The translations under genes were made by a program, and so were the position numbers. Shown here piece by piece: positions 1 through 6,264 of a stretch of 64,000 nt of DNA (position 1 is the first letter of the stretch; each line of letters starts with the position of its first letter). Origin of the DNA: Hymenobacter cyanobacteriorum (GTDB lineage: Bacteria; Bacteroidota; Bacteroidia; Cytophagales; Hymenobacteraceae); the NCBI RefSeq assembly GCF_022631375.1, contig NZ_JALBGC010000002.1, positions 806,001 through 870,000 on the forward strand, in the 5' to 3' direction. The notes beneath the pieces are model-generated. The model was not told the DNA's origin. It saw only the letters and a program-made list of their open reading frames with translations, and did no database searches.

Positions 1-960
1 CTGGCCAACATTGCCAACGGCTTCGTGCAGACCGTGGACCAGTACGCTTGGCTGCGGCTGATTGCCGGCATTGGACTGGCCGGCGAGCTGGGCGCGGGCG
101 TGACGCTGGTTTCGGAAACGCTGCCCAAGGAAAAACGCGGCTACGGCACCATGCTGGTCACGTCGGTGGGCGTGCCGGGCGCCCTGCTGGCCTATTGGGT
201 GGGCGAGCATTTCGGCTGGCGCAATGCCTATTTCATGGGTGGCGGGCTGGGCTTGGGGCTGCTGGCCTTGCGGGCAGGCGTGTTCGAGTCGGGCATGTTC
301 GAACACACGCGGCAGGCCGGCGTTACGCGCGGCAACTTTTTGAGCTTGTTTGCCAACCGCTTCCGGGCCTCGAAGTACCTGCGCTGCCTGCTGCTGGGCA
401 TCCCGTTCTGGTTTATGGCGGGCATTCTGATTACGCTGGCCCCGGAATTCGGCCGCGCGTTCCATCTGCAGGGCGCGGTAACGGGCGGCGCGAGCATTGC
501 GTGGTGCTACCTGGGCTGCACGCTCGGCGATTTCACGAGTGGCGCGCTGGGGCAGCTCTTGCGCAGCCGGCTGCGGGTGCTGCGCATGTTTTTCGTGGGC
601 AGCGCAACGGCGGTAGCGTATTTCCTGTTCGGGCTGAATGGCGCCAGTGTCTCGGCCTTTTACTTCGCGTGCTTCCTCATCGGCGTTGCGGGCGGTTTCT
701 GGACGCTGTTCGTGACGGTGGCGGCCGAGGAATTCGGGACGAATATCCGGGCCACGGTGGCCACCACGGCTCCCAATTTCGCCCGCGGCTCGCTGGTGCT
801 GGTGGCGCTGCTGTTTAAAAGCCTGAAGGAGGCACCCGCCCTGGGCATGGTGGGCGCGGCGGCGCTAATTGGTGCGGTGCTGCTGGGACTGGCGTTTTTC
901 AGCGCCAGCACGTTGCCGGAGACATACGGCAAGGAGCTGGATTATGTGGAAGAGGCGTAG
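1..960 (+). CDS. MFS transporter, MHS-like (5' end outside window)
   Basis: The reading frame is open from base 1 to the stop at 958-960, so the N-terminus lies to the left; 319 residues are visible. The protein is strongly hydrophobic with about nine membrane segments. A conserved loop, GAGVTLVSETLPKEKRGYG (from about residue 36), resembles the loop after helix 4/5 of major facilitator carriers of the metabolite:H+ symporter type. The second transporter at 4298-5785 has the comparable motif GGEYGGAATYVAEYAP, so the two may be relatives. Substrate unknown; probably an inner-membrane proton symporter or related carrier. A long inverted repeat begins 15 bases after the stop and may act as its transcription end. 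Family call is firm, function is not. Confidence 0.8.
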   Translation: MANIANGFVQTVDQYAWLRLIAGIGLAGELGAGVTLVSETLPKEKRGYGTMLVTSVGVPGALLAYWVGEHFGWRNAYFMGGGLGLGLLALRAGVFESGMFEHTRQAGVTRGNFLSLFANRFRASKYLRCLLLGIPFWFMAGILITLAPEFGRAFHLQGAVTGGASIAWCYLGCTLGDFTSGALGQLLRSRLRVLRMFFVGSATAVAYFLFGLNGASVSAFYFACFLIGVAGGFWTLFVTVAAEEFGTNIRATVATTAPNFARGSLVLVALLFKSLKEAPALGMVGAAALIGAVLLGLAFFSASTLPETYGKELDYVEEA

Positions 961-975
961 GGCCGTCTTGCTTGG

Positions 976-1076
976 GGTAGAGACGCAATATTTTGCGTCT
1001 CGTCATTGAACGATGACGTGTGAACGGTGCGAGTTCGGTCGTTCAACGACGAGACGCAAAATATTGCGTCTCTACC
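976..1076. repeat. Long inverted repeat, GTAGAGACGCAATATTTTGC family
   Basis: The left arm 976-1012 and right arm 1040-1076 are near-perfect inverted copies of 37 bases, with a 27-base loop. Each arm also contains its own smaller palindrome (GACGCAATATTTTGCGTC), so a cruciform or double hairpin is possible. It fills the gap between the MFS gene stop (960) and the M28 peptidase start (1111). Short relatives (gtagggacgcg) occur near 2553 and 40669. No transposase is next to it. Confidence 0.9.
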
Positions 1077-1110
1077 ACGTTCTGCTTCCATTAATCCGAT
1101 AATAAATCGC

Positions 1111-2046
1111 ATGAAAATAATCCTTTCGGCGCTGCTACTAGGCCTGCTGCTGGGCGAAGCAAAAGCGGCACCTTCAGTCGCGCCCGCCGATACCGCCCGC
1201 CTCCACCGGTACCTGACATTTCTCACCACCACGCCGCAGCCGCGCAGCTACCAGCACCCGGCCGTGCTCAATTCAGTGGCCGCTTATCTGAGCCGCCAGC
1301 TCCGGGCGGCCGGCGCGCACTCCGTGGGCGAGCAACCCTACGCGGTACGGGGCCAGACGTACCGTAACGTGCTGGCCTCGTTTGGCCCATTGGATGGCAC
1401 GCGCCTGATAATCGGGGCGCACTACGATGTGTGCGGCGAGCAGCCGGGAGCCGACGACAACGGCACCGGCGTGGCCGCCCTGCTGGAGCTGGCCCGCCTG
1501 CTGGGCCAACAACCCCGCCTCCCGAATCGCATCGATTTAGTAGCCTACACGCTGGAGGAACCGCCGTTTTTCCGCACGTCGCAGATGGGCAGCTACGTGC
1601 ACGCCGCCGCGCTAAAGGCCGCCGGCGTGCCAGTACGCGGTATGGTAGCGCTCGAAATGCTGGGCTACTACGACGACCGCCGGGGTTCGCAGCAGTACCC
1701 CATCGGCCCGCTGAAACTCATCTACGGCAGCCGGGGCAACTATGTGACGGTGGCCCAGAAATTCGGCAATGGCCGGTTCGGGCGGCGCTTTGCGCGGCAA
1801 TACCGGGCGACGGCCACGCTGCCGGTGAAGCGCTTCAAGGCCCCGGCGTGGCTGCCCGGCATCGACTTTTCCGACCACCTCAACTACTGGAAATTCGATT
1901 ACCCGGCGGTGTTGCTCACCGACACAGCTTTCTACCGCAACCGCAGCTACCACGAGGCCACCGACATCCTGGCCCGGCTCGATATGCGCCGCCTGGGCCT
2001 GGCCGTGGATGCACTGCTGGCCACCGTACTGGGCAATGCATTTTGA
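1111..2046 (+). CDS. Secreted M28 family zinc peptidase
   Basis: A 311-residue protein with a signal peptide (MKIILSALLLGLLLGEAKA). The metallopeptidase family M28 (aminopeptidase) pattern is clear: GAHYDV with His104 and Asp106, GADDNGTG with the bridging Asp at 115-116, the acidic pair Glu149-Glu150 in YTLEEPP, and a late SDHLNYW with the second zinc His. Family members remove N-terminal residues or act on small peptides and cyclised glutamine; here it would work in the periplasm or outside. The reading frame extends upstream to 1027 but that part is read from the inverted repeat, so the ATG at 1111, which opens the signal peptide, is chosen. The gene looks monocistronic. Confidence 0.88.
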   Translation: MKIILSALLLGLLLGEAKAAPSVAPADTARLHRYLTFLTTTPQPRSYQHPAVLNSVAAYLSRQLRAAGAHSVGEQPYAVRGQTYRNVLASFGPLDGTRLIIGAHYDVCGEQPGADDNGTGVAALLELARLLGQQPRLPNRIDLVAYTLEEPPFFRTSQMGSYVHAAALKAAGVPVRGMVALEMLGYYDDRRGSQQYPIGPLKLIYGSRGNYVTVAQKFGNGRFGRRFARQYRATATLPVKRFKAPAWLPGIDFSDHLNYWKFDYPAVLLTDTAFYRNRSYHEATDILARLDMRRLGLAVDALLATVLGNAF

Positions 2047-2098
2047 TAAGTAGGCTAGTAATTATTTGCTAAACTGGTATATGTTTGCTAAATAAGTG

Positions 2099-2106
2099 TA
2101 GCTTTG
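2099..2106 (+). promoter_or_regulatory. Possible -7 box (TAGCTTTG)
   Basis: TAGCTTTG matches the Bacteroidota -7 consensus TAnnTTTG and lies 26 bases before the ATG of the InsA-like gene. A second match, TATGTTTG, is at 2080-2087. Neither has a TTG at the ideal 17-23 base spacing, so this is tentative. Confidence 0.35.
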
Positions 2107-2132
2107 GCTGAATCCCCAAACGATTGTGCCCC

Positions 2133-2555
2133 ATGACTGCGCCCGCCTGCCCCAAATGCAACGCCATCGAAGCCACCAAAAGCGGCGTTATCAACGAGCG
2201 GCAGCGGTTTCGGTGCCGGCAGTGCGGCTACCACTACACGGTGGCCAAAGTGGGCCGCGAAGTCGATAGCTACTACGTCATCAAAGCGTTGCAGCTCTAC
2301 ATTGAAGGCGTGAGCTACCGCGAGATTGAGCGCCTGCTGGGCGTGAGCCACGTGAGCGTGATGAACTGGGTGAAGAAATACGGCGTGAAAGCGCCGCGCC
2401 AGACCGATTACCATCCCACCTATAAAATACTTAATCACAAGGAGCTGGCCGAATTTTTTCAGGTGCCGGGCAACCTGAAAGGAGCCGGCATGGTGGTGAC
2501 GGAGCTCGGCGATAAGTTCATGGTGATTCGCTGGGAACGGTTTCGGGCGGGGTAG
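2133..2555 (+). CDS. Lone IS1 InsA-like zinc-ribbon/HTH protein
   Basis: A 140-residue protein. The N-terminus has two CxxC pairs (CPKC at residues 7-10 and CRQC near 33-36) forming a zinc ribbon like that of IS1 InsA. A helix-turn-helix follows, with the motif YREIERLLGVSHVSVMNWVKKYG at about 70-92 (quoted piece: YREIERLLGVSHVSVMNW). The C-terminal part (residues 100-140) is not a transposase catalytic domain: no DDE region and no InsB partner follow. No terminal inverted repeats were found around it. It may be a domesticated DNA-binding protein derived from a transposase, or an element remnant. The ATG at 2133 is preferred to the upstream TTG at 2124. Confidence 0.7.
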   Translation: MTAPACPKCNAIEATKSGVINERQRFRCRQCGYHYTVAKVGREVDSYYVIKALQLYIEGVSYREIERLLGVSHVSVMNWVKKYGVKAPRQTDYHPTYKILNHKELAEFFQVPGNLKGAGMVVTELGDKFMVIRWERFRAG

Positions 2556-2737
2556 GGACGCGGATATAGTTGCTTAGCAAAACGATAGCGGCCGGGTAGC
2601 TGGCGGCGCAGAAAAGGTGCTACTTCACCAAACCAACGGTTTCGGCCGGGGTGGCCACGTGCGGAACCTCTTCAGAATCTGCTTCTGAAGAAGCCTGCCA
2701 GTCGGCCGCGTTTCTGTTCCACCATCTTTCCCACCCC

Positions 2738-4243
2738 ATGCGACACACTCGCTACGCCTTGGCCCTTGGGGGCCTGTTGCTGACCGGCACGGCTTTCGGC
2801 CAGGTTATTCCGCCCGCCACGGGCACGGCCCCGCCGCCCGCCACGCCAGCCCCGCCGCCCACGCCGGCGGCCCCGGCCAAATCGGCGGCCTACGGGCCGG
2901 GCATGAAAATAAACATCTCGCCCGACGGCTCCAAATACCTGCGCCTGATGCTCTGGACCCAAGTGTACGCCCGCTACACCGAGAACAACACCGGCACGCT
3001 GCGTGCCCCCAACCAGCCCAAGGAAAGCCAGGTCGACTTTGGTATCCGGCGCTCGCGCATGGTGCTCATTGCCCAGCTCAACCCGCGCTTTCTGGTGTAT
3101 ACCCACCTGGGTATCAACAACCAAAACGCAGTGAGCGGGGGCGTAGCGCCCACCACCGATGGCAAAAAGCCGCAGTTCTTCATTCACGAAGCCGTGACGG
3201 AGTACAAGGTGAACAAGTACCTGAGCCTGGGCGCGGGCCTGCACTACTTCAACGGCATCTCGCGCCTGAGCAGCGCCAGCACCACGAGCATTCTGCCCAT
3301 GGACCTGCCGCTGACCAACTTCCCCATCATCGAAACCAGCGACCAGTTTGCGCGCCTGCTGGGCATCTACGCCAAAGGCCGCATCGGAAAGTTCGACTAC
3401 CGCCTGTCGATGAACGACGCCTACCTCACCAACCAGACCAGCACGCCGCTTTCGCTGGGCACCACCACGGCGGCCACTACTACTACGCCCGCCGTCAGCA
3501 CCGGCACCGGGGTGGCCAACTACAATCCGCAGAACACCAACCACATCTACCAGGGTTATTTCAGCTACAACTTTCTGGAGCCGGAGGCTAACCTGCTGCC
3601 CTACATGCAGGGCACTTACCTGGGCACGAAGCGGGTATTCTCCATCGGCACGGGCTTTTTGTACAACAAGGACGCCATGTATTCGCGCTCGGCGGGCAGT
3701 GCCGTTAACGTGACTTCGGCCGTGACGGCCGACCCGTTTGCCAACGTGGCGACCAACAAGCACGATATGGTGCTGCTGGGCGTCGATGCCTTCTACGACG
3801 CCCCGCTTGACACCACTTCGCGCACGGCCATCACCCTGTACGGGGTGTACTACAATTTCAACATGGGGCCCAACCATGTGCGCTTTGTAGGGGCCGAAAA
3901 CCCCGGCTACGGAGCTTCGGCCTTGCGCGGCAACGCCGTGCCGCAGTCGGGCACGGGCGGGGTATTCTACGGGCAGGTGGGCCTGCTGCTGCCCAAAAAT
4001 CTGCTCGGCCCCAAAGCCCGCCTGCAGCCTTACGTGGCCTATCAGCACGCCAACTACGAGGGCCTGAAAACCAGCGACGGCAGCACCAAGGGCGTGAATA
4101 TCATGGACGCCGGCCTGAACGTGCTGCTCGACGGCCACAACGCCAAGGTGACCCTGAACTACCGCCCGCGCCCCGATTTCACCAACGTGAACGACGTGCA
4201 GTACCGCCCCGAAATCACGCTGCAGACGCAGGTGTTTTTGTAG
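2738..4243 (+). CDS. Outer-membrane porin (phosphate-selective-porin-like barrel)
   Basis: A 501-residue protein with signal peptide (residues 1-21, ending TAFG/Q), then a Pro/Ala/Thr-rich linker (about 25-50) and a beta-barrel region rich in alternating aromatic strands. The segment from SPDGSKYLRLMLWTQVYARY onward and the RRSRMVLIAQLNPRFLVY strand resemble the OprO/OprP-type porin family. The final residue is hydrophobic after LQTQVF, suiting barrel insertion. The start at 2738 opens the signal peptide; 29 in-frame upstream codons have no such feature. It lies 54 bases before an MHS-type transporter, which suggests that porin and inner-membrane carrier serve the same solute. The substrate cannot be read from the sequence. 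Confidence 0.75.
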   Translation: MRHTRYALALGGLLLTGTAFGQVIPPATGTAPPPATPAPPPTPAAPAKSAAYGPGMKINISPDGSKYLRLMLWTQVYARYTENNTGTLRAPNQPKESQVDFGIRRSRMVLIAQLNPRFLVYTHLGINNQNAVSGGVAPTTDGKKPQFFIHEAVTEYKVNKYLSLGAGLHYFNGISRLSSASTTSILPMDLPLTNFPIIETSDQFARLLGIYAKGRIGKFDYRLSMNDAYLTNQTSTPLSLGTTTAATTTTPAVSTGTGVANYNPQNTNHIYQGYFSYNFLEPEANLLPYMQGTYLGTKRVFSIGTGFLYNKDAMYSRSAGSAVNVTSAVTADPFANVATNKHDMVLLGVDAFYDAPLDTTSRTAITLYGVYYNFNMGPNHVRFVGAENPGYGASALRGNAVPQSGTGGVFYGQVGLLLPKNLLGPKARLQPYVAYQHANYEGLKTSDGSTKGVNIMDAGLNVLLDGHNAKVTLNYRPRPDFTNVNDVQYRPEITLQTQVFL

Positions 4244-4297
4244 GCCCGGGCCGTTGCTTGCTGCTGAATTTCTAACCCTTTTTTCTTGACTAAACGC

Positions 4298-5785
4298 ATG
4301 GAACAGAGTTTAAACCCGCCCTACGGCGCGCCCGGCGATGCCGCCGTGGCGCACGACAACAACACGACTTCCACCAGCACCATCTGGCAGGTTATCACGG
4401 CCTCGTCGGTCGGCACCGTGATTGAGTGGTACGACTTCTACATTTTCGGCTCGCTGGCGGCCATCATCGGGCCGGTGCTGTTTGGCTCGAAGGGCAAGAT
4501 TGAAGACACGCTGCTGGGCGCGCTGGCCGTGTTCGGCGCGGGCTTCGTGGTGCGGCCGTTCGGGGCCATGTTCTTCGGCCGGCTCGGCGACATGATTGGG
4601 CGCAAGTACACCTTCCTCGTTACGCTGCTGATTATGGGCGGGGCCACGTTCATCACGGGCCTGGTGCCGAGCTACGACAAAATCGGGCTGGCGGCCCCGG
4701 CCATTGTGGTGGTGCTGCGCCTGCTGCAGGGCCTGGCCCTAGGCGGCGAATACGGCGGGGCCGCCACCTACGTGGCCGAATACGCCCCCGATGCCAAGCG
4801 CGGCTACTTCACCAGCTTCATTCAGATTACCGCCACTGGCGGCCTCATTCTCAGCATCACAGTTATCCTGATTACCCGCAAAATGCTGGGTGAAGATGCC
4901 TTTAAGGAGTGGGGCTGGCGCATTCCGTTCCTGCTCTCGGGTTTCCTGTTGGTGGCTTCGTACTACATCCGCCGCAAGCTGCACGAGTCGCCGCTGTTTG
5001 CCAAGGCCAAGGCCACCGGCACCACCAGCAAAAGCCCCCTGCGTGACTCGTTCGTGAACCCCGTGAACCGCCGCCTCGTCCTCATCGCCCTGTTCGGCGT
5101 GACGATGGGCCAGGGCGTGATTTTCTACACCAGCCAGTTTCAGGCCTTCACCTTCATGAATGCTACGCTCAAGCTCGACATCGTGCATTCGAGCGTCATC
5201 ATGGTAGTGGCCATGCTGCTGGCCACGCCGCTGTTCGTGTACTTTGGCTCGCTGTCCGACCGTATCGGCCGGAAGAAAATCATTATGACGGGTATGATTT
5301 GCGGCGCGCTGTTCACCATTCCACTCTTCTACGGTATCAAAGCGTTTGCCGGGCCACTCACCGAAATCACGCCCGCCACGGTAGACGCCGCCGGCAAAGC
5401 CGTGCCCGCTGTGATGAAGGCCCTCACTCCTAATATCCCGGCCATGATTGCGCTGGTGTTTTGCCTGGTGGTGTTTGTGACGATGGTGTACGGGCCCATT
5501 GCGGCTTACCTGGTCGAACTGTTTCCGACCAGCGTGCGCTACACCTCGCTGTCGGTGCCTTACCACATCGGCAACGGCGTGTTTGGGGGCTTCGTGCCGC
5601 TGATTGCGACTTCGATTGGTGTGTGGGCCGCCGCGCAGCCGGCCGGCACCTTCGCTAAGGAGCACAGCAGCCTCGTGGGGCTGGTGTATCCGGTCACCAT
5701 TGCGCTCATCTGCTTCTTCGTGGGCTCGGCCCTGATGAAGGACGTGCGCAACGTGAAACTGATTGACGACCAGCCCGCCGCCTAA
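4298..5785 (+). CDS. MFS transporter, metabolite:H+ symporter (MHS) family
   Basis: A 495-residue, 12-helix major facilitator protein. The MHS signature is plain: TVIEWYDFYIFG at about residue 44, FGRLGDMIGRKYTFL between helices 2 and 3, LQGLALGGEYGGAATYVAEY in helices 4/5, and a second RIGRKK loop in the C-terminal half. Relatives carry shikimate, proline/betaine, citrate or other organic acids with protons. ATG at 4298 is chosen over the TTG at 4286. It follows the porin gene, probably in one transcript, and is closed by a strong terminator at 5812. Substrate unassigned. Confidence 0.9.
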   Translation: MEQSLNPPYGAPGDAAVAHDNNTTSTSTIWQVITASSVGTVIEWYDFYIFGSLAAIIGPVLFGSKGKIEDTLLGALAVFGAGFVVRPFGAMFFGRLGDMIGRKYTFLVTLLIMGGATFITGLVPSYDKIGLAAPAIVVVLRLLQGLALGGEYGGAATYVAEYAPDAKRGYFTSFIQITATGGLILSITVILITRKMLGEDAFKEWGWRIPFLLSGFLLVASYYIRRKLHESPLFAKAKATGTTSKSPLRDSFVNPVNRRLVLIALFGVTMGQGVIFYTSQFQAFTFMNATLKLDIVHSSVIMVVAMLLATPLFVYFGSLSDRIGRKKIIMTGMICGALFTIPLFYGIKAFAGPLTEITPATVDAAGKAVPAVMKALTPNIPAMIALVFCLVVFVTMVYGPIAAYLVELFPTSVRYTSLSVPYHIGNGVFGGFVPLIATSIGVWAAAQPAGTFAKEHSSLVGLVYPVTIALICFFVGSALMKDVRNVKLIDDQPAA

Positions 5786-5811
5786 TTTATGATTCCCTGC
5801 GGAACGGTACG

Positions 5812-5846
5812 AAAGTCCGCCGGGCCCCGCGCCCGGCGGACTTTTT
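5812..5846 (+). terminator. Rho-independent terminator after MHS transporter
   Basis: A 14-bp perfect stem (AAAGTCCGCCGGGC, 5812-5825, with its complement 5831-5844), five-base loop, then T-rich sequence. Confidence 0.9.
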
Positions 5847-5881
5847 CTTAGATTGACAGCCGGTTCAGCTTCTTTCCCGCC

Positions 5882-6130
5882 ATGATTCCACCCAACTCTC
5901 CCGCATCCCGCCCGGCCCCGCGCCGCGGCCCGAAGCTGCTGTTTCTGGCGGGGCTCTTCGGGGTGCTGCTCAACTACCCGCTGCTGGCCGTGTTCGACCA
6001 CGACGGGCGCTTGGCCGGGGTGCCGGTGCTGTATTTGTACGTGTTGGTGACGTGGATTGCGCTGGTAGCTCTGACGGGCTGGCTGGTGAGGAAAAGGGGA
6101 GAGGCGGAGGATGGCAATGGAACAGGATGA
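5882..6130 (+). CDS. Small two-helix membrane protein next to symporter-kinase
   Basis: An 82-residue protein with a Pro/Arg-rich start and two hydrophobic stretches (about residues 19-38 and 46-68), ending in a charged tail. Small proteins of this size and build often sit before sodium:solute symporter genes, for example the YhdT/PanF pair and DUF3311-type companions, so a partner role for the symporter-kinase at 6265 is inferred from position and shape only. The stop at 6128-6130 is two bases before a long inverted repeat. No enzyme motif is present. Confidence 0.65.
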   Translation: MIPPNSPASRPAPRRGPKLLFLAGLFGVLLNYPLLAVFDHDGRLAGVPVLYLYVLVTWIALVALTGWLVRKRGEAEDGNGTG

Positions 6131-6132
6131 CA

Positions 6133-6228
6133 TCATGCAGAGCGCAGCGAAGCATCTCGCCTGTGGCAGTAAATCAATCGATAGAAATTAGTGGCAGCAC
6201 GCGAGATGCTTCGCTGCGCTCTGCATGA
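6133..6228. repeat. Long inverted repeat, TCATGCAGAGCGCAGCGAAG family (copy 1)
   Basis: 28-base perfect arms (6133-6160 and 6201-6228) around a 40-base loop. The same core recurs at 9060, 27490 and 43565. It lies between the small membrane protein and the symporter-kinase. Confidence 0.93.
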
Positions 6229-6264
6229 CGTTCTTTTTAGGACGCAAACCCACCAACTCATCAA

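Noticed and set aside
1027..1110. Upstream extension of the M28 peptidase frame
   Set aside because: It is read from the inverted repeat and would bury the signal peptide.
2672..4138. 488-codon open frame opposite the porin gene
   Set aside because: The porin has a signal peptide and barrel pattern; the antisense translation is His/Gly/Arg-rich without domains.
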